From: Anaerolineales bacterium
GTDB taxonomy: Bacteria > Chloroflexota > Anaerolineae > Anaerolineales > Anaerolineaceae
Length of the DNA: 14,119 nucleotides
NCBI GenBank assembly: GCA_020060485.1
Contig: JAGVAB010000025.1
Span: 1-14,119 of the forward strand
Reading direction: 5' to 3'
The translations under genes were made by a program, and so were the position numbers. A model generated the notes under the pieces. That model was not told the DNA's origin. It saw only the letters and a program-made list of their open reading frames with translations, and did not search any database. Positions within the stretch are counted from its first letter, which is position 1, and each line of letters begins with the position of its first letter. Shown one piece after another: positions 5,741 through 13,543 of the stretch.

Positions 5741-7438
5741 TTACGGGCAGCCTTCCACTGGCTGGACATCGACAGGCTTGAAGAAGACCAGCGTCAGGCG
5801 GTAATTGCCTTTAAGATAATTGTTGAGCACTTCATTGCCCCGGAAGAATTTGAAATAGTAATAACGGCTGAGCACTTTCAGATCATCTCCTGCCTCAGGG
5901 TTGCGGCGCAGGATCAGTTCGGCCTGGCAGTTCTCCAGCCCTGCGCCCGGCGCCAGATAGCGCAAGTTGCGGTCGGCAAACTCCTGTTCGCTCAAGTGGC
6001 GATACTGGTAGTCGATCAGGGAATGCGGGCCGGCATCCGGCCAGGCAAAGCGGGCGATCAATTGCAATTCCTCACCAGCGTAAAAACCCCTGTCTGCCAC
6101 AAATTGAATGCCGCCAGCTGGGAACTCATCATATACCCACAGCACCGGATATTGTTTTGCCTCATCCATCTCGGCCAACTGGGCAATGAAGGAGTGATCC
6201 TTGATGGCCCGTATTTGCCAATTGGCGTAATTCTGGATATGGGTCAGGGTGAACTCAACGGCCAATACCAATATTAAGGCCGCACCCAGGGCGGACAGCA
6301 GCGGGCGGCGTTTGAGGATCGGCCAGCGGCCAATGGCAACCAGCAAGATCGCCACCGGTAAACCGAGCAGCAAGGTGTTGCGGGTGTCGGTGTCAAAGGG
6401 CACACTGGCAAAGATCGAACGGGTCAGTCCCTTGTTGACCACCACGTAGGGGAAGAAAGCCATCACAAACAGCAGCAGAGCATACCCCAGCCAGGCCCAG
6501 TGAGCAGGCCGCGGGCTAAACCACCCGGCGGTCTCCTGCACCCAGTCACGGCGGTCAAAGAACAGCACCGCACATACTGCCAATATGAATATCGTCAACC
6601 ACCAATGGCGGACGAACAAGGTTAGCAGCACGTCCGCAAAACCCAGGCGGAAGAAACTGGCCGTCCATTTCCAGATCACGGGCAAATCCAGTATAAACGA
6701 GTTATAACCTGTCGAGGGATAAAAGATTTGGCGAATGCCCCACGCCGCAAATGGCAGCAGGATCAAATCCAGCCGCCGCGGGGCCAGCTTGCGCAAACCA
6801 TCGAAAAGGGCAAGGCCTTCCCGTTTGAGAAGAACCAGGAGATAGAAGAGCAAAAAACCGAAATAAAAAACATACAGCGACTGCAGGAAGTTCAACCCTG
6901 CCAGCAGGAACAGCAATGCCAGACCACGCTGCAACCAGCGCCGCCAGCCGGTGGCAGACTCCATGCGCAAGGTGAATAATACGCCCGCCAGGAAAAGGGC
7001 ATAACCAAGCATATAGGCCACAACTGTATTGACCACGGCCATCTGGAAAACGGGGTAGATCACCGAAAACAGGGCGATCCACAAGCTTTCAACGCGGCGC
7101 GTCAAGCCGGATTCCTGGCAGATCTGATAGGTTAACAAACCAATGGCGGTGAAACTGATGAAAGCCACAAAGTGGGAAGCAAAAAAGGCATTGGAGAATG
7201 CACCCAGCAAAAGCAGGTAGGGAATGAAAATGGGAATGCCTTGTATGGTCCAGATATGCATCTGCGCCGGGTCACGGCTGAGGATGATCGGATAGTTGAA
7301 GGCCCCTTCCCAGAAGGTCCAGTCCATGAGCAGCAGAAAGCCGTGGGCGATCAGTGTCACCAGAAAGATAAGCAAATACGGCCAGCTGCGCTGCCAAAAA
7401 CCCGGTTTTGATGTCGGCTGCATGCTCTCGGATGTCAT
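5741..7438 (-). CDS. Polytopic membrane protein, probable GT-C-like lipid-linked sugar transferase
   Basis: A 565-residue protein with about 11-12 predicted membrane helices over residues 18-405 and a C-terminal soluble part of about 150 residues rich in Tyr, Phe and Asp/Glu. I recognise no named family. In bacteria, a polytopic protein encoded with an ArnC/GtrB-type transferase is usually the GT-C enzyme that takes the sugar from the polyprenyl carrier and attaches it outside the membrane (ArnT and GtrC are examples). An acidic first loop after helix 1 (LMDWTFWEG, then LSRDP) would fit the catalytic Asp of such enzymes, but this is an inference. Its start overlaps the upstream stop by ATGA, so translation is coupled. 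It is the last gene of the operon. A flippase or polymerase remains possible. Confidence 0.6.
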   Translation of the reverse strand: MTSESMQPTSKPGFWQRSWPYLLIFLVTLIAHGFLLLMDWTFWEGAFNYPIILSRDPAQMHIWTIQGIPIFIPYLLLLGAFSNAFFASHFVAFISFTAIGLLTYQICQESGLTRRVESLWIALFSVIYPVFQMAVVNTVVAYMLGYALFLAGVLFTLRMESATGWRRWLQRGLALLFLLAGLNFLQSLYVFYFGFLLFYLLVLLKREGLALFDGLRKLAPRRLDLILLPFAAWGIRQIFYPSTGYNSFILDLPVIWKWTASFFRLGFADVLLTLFVRHWWLTIFILAVCAVLFFDRRDWVQETAGWFSPRPAHWAWLGYALLLFVMAFFPYVVVNKGLTRSIFASVPFDTDTRNTLLLGLPVAILLVAIGRWPILKRRPLLSALGAALILVLAVEFTLTHIQNYANWQIRAIKDHSFIAQLAEMDEAKQYPVLWVYDEFPAGGIQFVADRGFYAGEELQLIARFAWPDAGPHSLIDYQYRHLSEQEFADRNLRYLAPGAGLENCQAELILRRNPEAGDDLKVLSRYYYFKFFRGNEVLNNYLKGNYRLTLVFFKPVDVQPVEGCP

Positions 7439-8415
7439 TTTTCTTCCCGAATACCCGGATTTGTGCGCTGCTCGATGCGCTCCTCGATCACATACCCCGG
7501 CCGGCGGCGAGCCTCATCCAGCGAGCGCCAGATGTACTCGCCAAGGATGCCCATCATCGAGATCTGCAAGCCGCCAATGAAAAGGATCACCGCCATCTGG
7601 GATGCCCAGCCCAGGGGAGCGATGCCGCGCAGGCCATTGATCAGCACCACGATCAGGTACAGAAAAGCCAGCAGGGACATGACCATGCCAATGGCCGACA
7701 TGATGCGGATGGGTTGATAGGAAAATGAGGTGATCGAATCGATGGCCAGTTTGAACTTTTTTTGCAGGCTCCAGCCGGATTGGCCATGAATGCGCGCCTG
7801 TTTGTCGTAATGGATCTGCCCCTGGCGGAAGCCCAGCCAGGTGATGAGGGCCAGGATGCTGGTGTTGCGCTCGCCAAAGCGGGCCAGAGCTTCGGTCACT
7901 TCCCGATCCAGCAGGAAGAAGTCTGCCCCCTCGGCGGGGATATCCTGAATGCCGACCATGCGGCGCATGATGAAGTAATACAGGCGCGAGGCGGCCAGGG
8001 TGGAGGATCTCTCACCCAGACGCTGGTCGCGCACCGCCCAAACCACCTGGGACCCATTGTGCCATTCGGCCAGCAAGTCGGGGATGACTTCCGGCGGATC
8101 CTGCAAGTCACCTGCCAGGGCGACAACGCAATCACCGCGGGCATGGTCAAAGCCGCAGCGCAGGGCCATGTGCGAGCCAAAGTTGCGCGAGAAGCGGTAG
8201 GCGCGCAGGCGGGCATCCTGTTCCACCAAATTGCGCAGTACGACGGGAGTTTCATCACGGGAATGGTCATCGATCACGATCCACTCCCAGTCCAGACCGG
8301 CCGCGTCCAGTACGGCACACAGGCGTTCATGCAGCAATTCCAGGTTCTCGGCCTCATTATAGGCCGGGGTAACCACCGAAAGCAGGAAATGATCGCCGGT
8401 TTCATTCATTGACAT
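7435..8415 (-). CDS. Polyprenyl-phosphate glycosyltransferase, GT2 family (ArnC/GtrB-like)
   Basis: A 326-residue enzyme that moves a sugar from a nucleotide to a polyprenyl phosphate at the inner face of the membrane. The GT-A domain starts SVVTPAYNEAENL (13-25), with IDD (48-50) and DLQDPPE (103-109) for nucleotide and metal binding. The conserved block around GQSGWSLQKKFKLAIDSITS (211-230) precedes two C-terminal membrane helices (about 236-259 and 269-293), the layout of ArnC, GtrB and DPM1-like enzymes. I chose ATG 8415, with GGAG 7 bases upstream; an upstream frame to 8466 would overlap the aminotransferase and lacks family similarity. It starts 4 bases after the aminotransferase stop and overlaps the membrane gene by 4. 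The substrate cannot be read from sequence. Confidence 0.9.
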   Translation of the reverse strand: MSMNETGDHFLLSVVTPAYNEAENLELLHERLCAVLDAAGLDWEWIVIDDHSRDETPVVLRNLVEQDARLRAYRFSRNFGSHMALRCGFDHARGDCVVALAGDLQDPPEVIPDLLAEWHNGSQVVWAVRDQRLGERSSTLAASRLYYFIMRRMVGIQDIPAEGADFFLLDREVTEALARFGERNTSILALITWLGFRQGQIHYDKQARIHGQSGWSLQKKFKLAIDSITSFSYQPIRIMSAIGMVMSLLAFLYLIVVLINGLRGIAPLGWASQMAVILFIGGLQISMMGILGEYIWRSLDEARRRPGYVIEERIEQRTNPGIREEK

Positions 8416-8419
8416 TCTT

Positions 8420-9631
8420 TTACTCCGCTCTGCCTGGAGCGCAGGCTTTGCGCAAGGCGGACGCAACGCGCTTCTGATCGGCCTCGTTCATCGGCACATA
8501 CAACGGGATGACAATGGCATGATCCTGGGCTTCTTCGCTGTGCCGCAGGCGGTCGCAGGAACCGGGAGGACAGTCGCACTCGCCTGGTTTGACGCCGCAG
8601 GACCATGTGCCCGCCGGGTAGGCAGGTTCGCGATGGGCGCACATCACCCCGCGCCGGGTGGCGATCCTGTCATCCAGCATGGACTGCATCACCTGGCGCT
8701 GGTCGCAGCCTTCGGGCAGACGCACAGTGTAGCTCTGCCAGTTGCTGCGCGCCCACTCCGGCTCACAGGGCAGTCCCAGGCCGGGGATTTCCGCCAGCAG
8801 TTCATGATAGCGGGCAGCCAGGGCGCGCCGCTGTTCAAGAATGTACGGCAAGCGGGCAAGCTGCACCCGTCCCACCGCAGCCTGCAAGTCGGTCATGCGG
8901 TAGTTGTAGCCGGGCACGTCGTACGATTCAAAGATGACCTGGCTGGATTTGTGGCGTACGGTGTCCGGCACGGACATGCCGTGCTGGCGCAGCAGGCGAA
9001 ACTGCCTGTCCAGTGCCGGGTCATTGGTGGTTAACATCCCGCCGTCTCCGGTGGAGATGACCTTGCGCGGGTGAAAGGAAAAACAGGCCACGTCGCCATG
9101 CGGTTTGCCGATCTTTTCCCAGTTGCCATTCCACAGGATCTCGCTGCCGGTGGCGCAGGCTGCATCCTCAACCAGCGGCAGGCCATGCTGCCGGGCGACA
9201 GCCAGAATGGCCTGCAAGTCGGCCGGCATGCCCACCTGATGCACGGTCAAAATGGCTCGCGTGCGCGCACTGATGGCCTGCTCGATCAGGGCTGCATCCA
9301 TATTATACGTTCCGGGCTGGATGTCCACAAAGACAGGTGTAGCCCCGCAGTAACGCACGGCATTGGCGGTGGCGATGAAGGAGTGGCTGACAGTGATCAC
9401 TTCATCCCCCGGCTGCACACCCACCGCCAGCAAGGCCAGGTGCAGGGCATGCGTGCAGTTGCCGACTGCACAGGCATGGGCTGCACCGGTCATGGATGCA
9501 AATTCCTGCTCGAAGGCGGCCACTTCCGGCCCCTGGGTTACCCAGCTAGCCATGATTGGTTTGTGGGTGGCCTGGGCTTCTTCTTCTCCCATGAAGGGTT
9601 TGGCAATCGGGATGAAAGGCAGATCACTCAT
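8420..9631 (-). CDS. DegT/DnrJ/EryC1/StrS-family PLP sugar aminotransferase with Cys-rich insert
   Basis: A 403-residue enzyme that transfers an amino group to a keto-sugar nucleotide. Fold-type I features are clear: ITVSHSFIATANAVRYCGATPVFVD-type core (split here at about 79-103), EDAAC with Asp156 for the PLP ring, SFHPRK with Schiff-base Lys190, and STGDGGM. The C-terminal part holds RRGVMCAHREPAY, followed by an unusual segment with Cys345, Cys352, Cys354 and Cys359 (C-X6-C-X-C-X4-C), then the usual final helices. The start ATG overlaps the SDR stop by one base (TAATG), so the two are coupled. With that SDR and the formyltransferase it would make an amino- or formamido-sugar nucleotide. 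Confidence 0.93.
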   Translation of the reverse strand: MSDLPFIPIAKPFMGEEEAQATHKPIMASWVTQGPEVAAFEQEFASMTGAAHACAVGNCTHALHLALLAVGVQPGDEVITVSHSFIATANAVRYCGATPVFVDIQPGTYNMDAALIEQAISARTRAILTVHQVGMPADLQAILAVARQHGLPLVEDAACATGSEILWNGNWEKIGKPHGDVACFSFHPRKVISTGDGGMLTTNDPALDRQFRLLRQHGMSVPDTVRHKSSQVIFESYDVPGYNYRMTDLQAAVGRVQLARLPYILEQRRALAARYHELLAEIPGLGLPCEPEWARSNWQSYTVRLPEGCDQRQVMQSMLDDRIATRRGVMCAHREPAYPAGTWSCGVKPGECDCPPGSCDRLRHSEEAQDHAIVIPLYVPMNEADQKRVASALRKACAPGRAE

Positions 9632-10647
9632 TAATTTTTGTCCTCAGCCTGCCAGTTATAGACCAGTTCCTCGGCCAGAAGTTCTTCCAGGCTTTTTTCC
9701 TGGTTGAGATACCAGTCCTTGAGCTGCTGAAGACCGTCCACCAAACTGACACGCGGGGCATAGTCCAGCAGGCGGCGCGCTTTGCTGATGTCGGCGTACA
9801 GGCGCAGGTTATCACCCGGGCGGGGCACATCGTGGATGATTTGCGGATCAATGCAGCCAGCCACGGCGGCCACCTGCTCCGCCAGGGCATTGATCGTCAT
9901 CTCTTCGCCGTTGCCAATGTTGATCGTCTCGCCGACCACGTTTTCGGCCAGCCCGGCCAGCAAGATGCCATAAGCCGTATCCTGGACGTTGGTGAAATCG
10001 CGGGTCTGGCTGCCGTCTCCAAAGACGATCAGCGGTTTGCCGGTCAGGGCGCGCAGCATGAACTTGGGGATCACCTCGCCGCTGTCGCCTTCATGGTGGC
10101 AATGCGGCCCATAGGTGTTGAAAGGACGGATAACCACGGTTGGATAGCCATAAGTGCTGTAAAAGGCGCGGGCATAGGACTCCCCGGCCAGCTTCGAGCC
10201 GCCATACACAGTGGTCACAAATGGCGGGTGTTCTTCGTCCATGGGTACCTTGTAGCCGGTGCCGTAGATCTCGGAAGTGGAAACGCACACAAAGCGTGCC
10301 ACGTCCGCCGCGCGGGCGTCCATCAGCAGGCCCAGGGTGGCAGTAGCGTTAACATCGTGATTCTCCTGGGGAGAATGGATCGAATGGCGCACGCCCAGGG
10401 CCGCCAGATGGAAAACGAGATCGATGCCTTGCATCAGGAACTGCATCTGGCTTCGGTCGCGGATGTCACTCGCGTGCAGGCTGACCTGTCCTTCAGGCAG
10501 CCCAGCCAGATTCTGCCGGCGGCCATTGACCAGGTTGTCAACTACGGTCACCTGTGCGCCGGCATCGGCAAGCTGGCGCACCAGCTCGGAGCCGATGAAG
10601 CCTGCTCCGCCGGTAACCAGCACTTTTTTACCCTGGTAATTCAACAT
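9631..10647 (-). CDS. NAD-dependent sugar-nucleotide epimerase/dehydratase (extended SDR)
   Basis: A 338-residue extended short-chain dehydrogenase acting on a nucleotide sugar. It shows the NAD-binding GGAGFIG (13-19), STSEIYG (123-129), catalytic YGGSK (Tyr148, Lys152), RPFNTYGP (174-181) and a C-terminal RPGD segment. The Thr-Ser-Glu in STSEIYG is the pattern of ArnA decarboxylase, UDP-xylose synthase and LegB-type dehydratases, so the reaction could be 4-oxidation with decarboxylation, 4,6-dehydration or 4-epimerisation. The product should be the keto-sugar for the aminotransferase that follows with a one-base overlap. AAGGA lies 6 bases before the ATG. The best guess at reaction type is open. 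Confidence 0.9.
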   Translation of the reverse strand: MLNYQGKKVLVTGGAGFIGSELVRQLADAGAQVTVVDNLVNGRRQNLAGLPEGQVSLHASDIRDRSQMQFLMQGIDLVFHLAALGVRHSIHSPQENHDVNATATLGLLMDARAADVARFVCVSTSEIYGTGYKVPMDEEHPPFVTTVYGGSKLAGESYARAFYSTYGYPTVVIRPFNTYGPHCHHEGDSGEVIPKFMLRALTGKPLIVFGDGSQTRDFTNVQDTAYGILLAGLAENVVGETINIGNGEEMTINALAEQVAAVAGCIDPQIIHDVPRPGDNLRLYADISKARRLLDYAPRVSLVDGLQQLKDWYLNQEKSLEELLAEELVYNWQAEDKN

Positions 10648-10688
10648 TGTTTTTCCTTAAGATCATAATAAGATGGTAGGCATTCACT

Positions 10689-10718
10689 ATTTTACCGTGT
10701 AGGAGGCTTTTCCTCCAA
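10689..10718 (-). promoter_or_regulatory. Weak candidate promoter before the SDR gene
   Basis: In the 125-base gap after the formyltransferase gene, the minus strand has TTGGAG (10713-10718), 18 bases, then TAAAAT (10689-10694). The -35 is poor. A GGAGG-CTTTT-CCTCC hairpin overlaps the spacer. If used, it would let the four downstream genes be made without the formyltransferase. Confidence 0.3.
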
Positions 10719-10772
10719 CGCAATCAGAGTCAATTTTCTACGCCCCAATAAAATGCGTTTTTTTGAGGAGAG

Positions 10773-11780
10773 TTAGCAGGGGGTGTTTTTAGATCTCTCT
10801 TCCAGTTGCGCCTCAAGCTGCCGGATGCGCTCCAGTAATTCCACCGGGTGCAGTCCCAGGCTGATGCGCACAGACTTGATCAGACTGGCCGGCGGAACAG
10901 GTTCACCATCTTCCAACTGCACACTGGTCAGGCGCAGCACCCCGTCACCGGTGAGCACGTCTGCCCAGCCTTCGGTGGCCGAAAGGCCGATGACCCGGCC
11001 AGGGATACGCCCGACGTAGTTCACTTGCGGGCCTGGTTCAGCCGCCCACACCAGCAGCTTGCGTCCTTGAAGGTGAGTGTATGCACCGGGGTAAGGGCTG
11101 GTCAGGGCGCGCACCAGATTGTATGTCTCGCGGGTGGGGCGCTGCCAGTCAATGCAGCCATCCAGAGGCGTGCGGCTGCATGTGTAACTGCCGCTGCCCG
11201 GAATCTGATGAATGCGGGGGGCATTCCCTCTCAGCAGTGCGGCATGGCCGGACAGCACTACGTCCACCGTGGCCTGGCATACCTTCTCATAAATCTGCGG
11301 GGCGGTCTCATCCGGGCCGATGGGCACGCGTTGCTGCAAGACAATATCGCCTTCATCCATGGCTTCACTTAAATAGAACAGGGTCACCCCGGTATGATCT
11401 TCACCATTGAGGATGGCCCAGTTGAGCGGGGCAAAGCCGCGGTATTCAGGCAGCAGGGAATCATGCACCGCCAGACTGCCCAAGCGGGGCGCTTCACAGA
11501 CCGCCGGCGGGATTAATACCCGGCAGCCAACCACAAAGGCCGCGTCAGCCTGCCATTCGCCGGCCAGCAGGGCGGCATAATCACGATCTTTCATCCATTG
11601 GGTTTGCACGCAGGGAATGTTGTGACGGGCGGCCAATTCACTGAAATTCTGCTCGTAGCGCTCTGTCTCGTGGGCATGCTGCGCCAGGCTGACCACACCG
11701 GCCACATTCGCGCCGTCTTCCAGCAAAGCCTTCAGGGTCAAATAGCCGCGCTTTGTGCTGCCAATGAATGCCACCCGCAT
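10773..11780 (-). CDS. Formyltransferase, methionyl-tRNA/ArnA N-terminal type (probable sugar N-formyltransferase)
   Basis: A 335-residue member of the 10-formyl-tetrahydrofolate-using formyltransferases. The N-terminal Rossmann domain carries VHDSLLPEYRGFAPLNWAIL (105-124) and MDEGDI (141-146), then a C-terminal OB-like domain (from about residue 220). Of the Asn-His-Asp triad known in Fmt and ArnA, His106 and Asp142 are present, but the Asn position is Ala104 (LAVH). Placement beside sugar aminotransferase, SDR and ArnC-like genes argues for sugar formylation rather than initiator tRNA. I chose ATG 11780; the upstream GTG at 11810 adds ten residues without family likeness. A short charged C-terminal helix (about 310-330) could be a coiled coil. 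It is the first gene of the block, 125 bases from the next. Confidence 0.88.
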   Translation of the reverse strand: MRVAFIGSTKRGYLTLKALLEDGANVAGVVSLAQHAHETERYEQNFSELAARHNIPCVQTQWMKDRDYAALLAGEWQADAAFVVGCRVLIPPAVCEAPRLGSLAVHDSLLPEYRGFAPLNWAILNGEDHTGVTLFYLSEAMDEGDIVLQQRVPIGPDETAPQIYEKVCQATVDVVLSGHAALLRGNAPRIHQIPGSGSYTCSRTPLDGCIDWQRPTRETYNLVRALTSPYPGAYTHLQGRKLLVWAAEPGPQVNYVGRIPGRVIGLSATEGWADVLTGDGVLRLTSVQLEDGEPVPPASLIKSVRISLGLHPVELLERIRQLEAQLEERSKNTPC

Positions 11781-12048
11781 TGTTCCACCGCCTGAAAGAA
11801 ATGTTCGCACCGGCCTTTTTTGCCGTGCCTGCTAAAAGTGTATCACGGTTGCGAGGGGAAAGACAGACCTTAAACCGCTGCCAGGGTGGGGACGGATTTG
11901 TTAATTTTTTCTTCCAAAAACCAGGCTTGCAGCGACGGCATTCAAGATCAACCAGCTTTTGGTAAAAAAGGGAGATCGCCCTGGACTTCAATCCCTGGCA
12001 ACGGATTGGGATTGGCAGAAGACCGGGCATTTTTCGATTCAGATTGGG
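11781..12048. other. Intergenic stretch upstream of the formyltransferase gene
   Basis: I see no gene. The best promoter hint for the minus-strand glycan block is an extended -10, TGATACACT, at about 11834-11842, with no good -35. The open frames here run across the gene start and lack ribosome sites. Confidence 0.4.
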
Positions 12049-12126
12049 CATGGCATTCTCAAGAAAGCTTGACATTTACGATTTTCCAAAACATGAAGGT
12101 CATCCAGATCAAAGTAGATGCAAAAT
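12049..12126 (+). repeat. Direct repeat, left copy, bordering the PadR/GyrI module
   Basis: These 78 bases match 14021-14099 in the same orientation with about five differences and one single-base gap. The first 37 bases (12049-12085) are identical. Similarity stops abruptly on both sides. The repeat holds a TTGACA (12069-12074) but no -10 at the right distance. It does not code for protein. The distance between the copies is 1,972 bases. Confidence 0.8.
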
Positions 12127-12138
12127 GCTGACAAAAAG

Positions 12139-12196
12139 CTCCCCTTCCCGCAGAAGAATGCATTGGGATATGTCACGCAAGCAGCGGGGAGGGGAG
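12139..12196. repeat. Inverted repeat, 13-base arms
   Basis: CTCCCCTTCCCGC (12139-12151) and GCGGGGAGGGGAG (12184-12196) pair with one mismatch around a 32-base loop. It lies just inside the left direct repeat and well upstream of the GyrI-like promoter. No T-run follows. Its role is unknown. Confidence 0.5.
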
Positions 12197-12315
12197 TTCG
12201 AGGGGTGGGGTGAATAACCCCCGGTGACGCACAGACCGTCTTTCGTCCGGCCTCGTGCCATCAATAAAAGAAGCAAATGGAAAATTAACTTTGAGAAAGC
12301 CATGTTCAGATTGGG

Positions 12316-12363
12316 AATTGTTCTTGACAATATAGAACAATTATTCTATAATTATTCATAGAA
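12316..12363 (+). promoter_or_regulatory. Consensus promoter inside operator-like inverted repeats
   Basis: The -35 TTGACA (12324-12329), a 17-base spacer and -10 TATAAT (12347-12352) match the sigma-70 consensus fully. A perfect inverted repeat AATTGTTCT-N9-AGAACAATT (12316-12342) covers the -35 and most of the spacer. A second, TTCTAT-N8-ATAGAA (12344-12363), covers the -10 and start. Such a strong promoter under two palindromes is the design of a repressed gene. The binding protein is unknown; the adjacent PadR is the obvious candidate, although its own promoter has a different palindrome. Confidence 0.8.
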
Positions 12364-12396
12364 ATCCATCATTCAAAAGAAAATGTGAGGTGAATT

Positions 12397-12855
12397 ATGT
12401 CAATCCTATGTGAGAAAATCCAAAAACCGGAACGTCATGCCCTGGTCGTTCGCACCATGACTGCTGTGGAAAACCTGCCGCAGGTGATTGGCAGTTCTTA
12501 CCACAAGATCATGACTCTTCTTGGGGAGTACGGTGAACAACCCATCGATGTGCCTTTTGTGGCCTATTACAACATGGACATGCAGAACCTGGATGTAGAG
12601 ATCGGTTTTGTGGTTGCCAAACCGCTGCCAGGGCGGGATGATATCCAGGCGGTCATTTATCCATCTGTGGCAGTGGCATCCGCCATGCACGCCGGGCCTT
12701 ATGAAAGCATGGCCCCCACCTATGAGGCCCTCACCGCCTGGATGGCAGAGCAGGGTCTGCAAGCCAGCGGGGTGGTGTTTGAGTACTATCTGAACGACCC
12801 GGCGGATGTTGCCCCCGAAGAAGTGCTGACCCGCATTGAGATGCTGCTCAAATAG
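12397..12855 (+). CDS. GyrI-like small-molecule-binding protein (AraC effector-binding domain)
   Basis: A 152-residue stand-alone ligand-binding domain of the GyrI/BacA/SOUL-like superfamily, with no DNA-binding domain. Family features are the early valine-rich strand, PFVAYYNMD near 53-61, a central VEIGFVV strand, MHAGPYESMAPTYEALTAWM (residues 97-116) and a closing FEYYLNDP (about 129-136). Such domains bind cationic or hydrophobic small molecules, and some hydrolyse them; the ligand here is unknown. AGGTG precedes the ATG by about 5 bases. It is a single gene under a strong, operator-covered promoter and converges on the DUF2812 gene, with a shared terminator between. Confidence 0.87.
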   Translation: MSILCEKIQKPERHALVVRTMTAVENLPQVIGSSYHKIMTLLGEYGEQPIDVPFVAYYNMDMQNLDVEIGFVVAKPLPGRDDIQAVIYPSVAVASAMHAGPYESMAPTYEALTAWMAEQGLQASGVVFEYYLNDPADVAPEEVLTRIEMLLK

Positions 12856-12922
12856 AAAAATAATATCTTCCCATGAATTTAAACCCCCTTGCGGGGTCGG
12901 GGTATCGGTTTGGTAAAAAATG

Positions 12923-12964
12923 AAATCTCCCGCGGGCTGACTGCTTGGCGGGAGATTTGTTTTC
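12923..12964. terminator. Bidirectional Rho-independent terminator
   Basis: Perfect 11-base arms AAATCTCCCGC (12923-12933) and GCGGGAGATTT (12948-12958). GTTTT follows on the plus strand and a TTTTTTA run follows closely on the minus strand (12915-12921 region). It serves both the GyrI-like gene and the facing DUF2812 gene. Confidence 0.8.
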
Positions 12965-12994
12965 CAGGAACGCGAGGGCGGTTTGGCCTTAGCC

Positions 12995-13513
12995 CTAGCT
13001 GCGATCTCTCAGATTTTTGATCCTTTGCCAGATCTTGAAAAAGACCACCACATACAAAATCAGGGTGGACAACACCAGCAGTTCGATACCGAGCGGCATT
13101 TCCTGATGTGAAATGTTGACCACATTGACGATCAGCAGCGGAAGAAATGCTCCCAGGAAACCGATCAGGCGTTTGTATTTCTCGACCTTTGAATCAAGAT
13201 CGGTGTAGATGTCCAGCGTTTCCCCTGGCCGGGCTTCCTTGCGAAAATACTGCCAGCCGTTGGGGAATTTGCCCAAATGCTGCCATCCGGCATCCTCAAA
13301 GATCTGCAAATAGCTTGCCATATCTTTCTGCGATGAGGACTTAAAATCCAGGCGATACACATAATTGCGAGGTTCGCCTTGAATAAAATAGTAAAATCCT
13401 GGAAAGATCGCCTGCTGCAAATGCAGCCCTTCAGCTGACATCTCGCGCAGCCATTCTTCTTCCTGTTCATCCTGCCAGGCCCAAAATAATCTGAATTTAC
13501 GTACAGTATCCAT
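12995..13513 (-). CDS. DUF2812 membrane protein
   Basis: A 172-residue protein of the DUF2812 family, function unknown. The N-terminal soluble part has the family pattern KFRLFWAWQDEQEEEWLREM (6-25), GFYYFIQGEPRNYVYRLDF (39-57) and FEDAGWQHLGK (72-82). Two membrane helices follow (about 116-134 and 142-161) and a short basic tail. Family members are commonly encoded right after a PadR repressor, as here: the gap to the PadR gene is 30 bases, and AGAGGA precedes the ATG. The pair is probably one operon, so the protein may be part of the envelope response that the repressor controls. Confidence 0.88.
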   Translation of the reverse strand: MDTVRKFRLFWAWQDEQEEEWLREMSAEGLHLQQAIFPGFYYFIQGEPRNYVYRLDFKSSSQKDMASYLQIFEDAGWQHLGKFPNGWQYFRKEARPGETLDIYTDLDSKVEKYKRLIGFLGAFLPLLIVNVVNISHQEMPLGIELLVLSTLILYVVVFFKIWQRIKNLRDRS

Positions 13514-13543
13514 CGTCTTATCCTCTTATATGTTTCACCTTTT

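Noticed and set aside
5684..6277. 197-residue open frame on the plus strand
   Set aside because: Antisense to the membrane protein; no ribosome site or family likeness.
7762..8412. 216-residue open frame on the plus strand
   Set aside because: Antisense to the glycosyltransferase gene, whose motifs are clear on the other strand.
9832..10668. 278-residue open frame on the plus strand
   Set aside because: Antisense to the SDR gene, whose NAD-binding and YxxxK motifs are clear.
10773..11780. Housekeeping methionyl-tRNA formyltransferase (fmt)
   Set aside because: The catalytic Asn is missing, and the neighbours are sugar-modifying genes rather than def or other translation genes.
12069..12100. 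TTGACA in the direct repeat as an active promoter
   Set aside because: No acceptable -10 box lies 16-18 bases downstream in either copy.
12109..12330. 73-residue open frame on the minus strand before the GyrI-like gene
   Set aside because: It overlaps the direct repeat, the inverted repeat and the promoter; no ribosome site.
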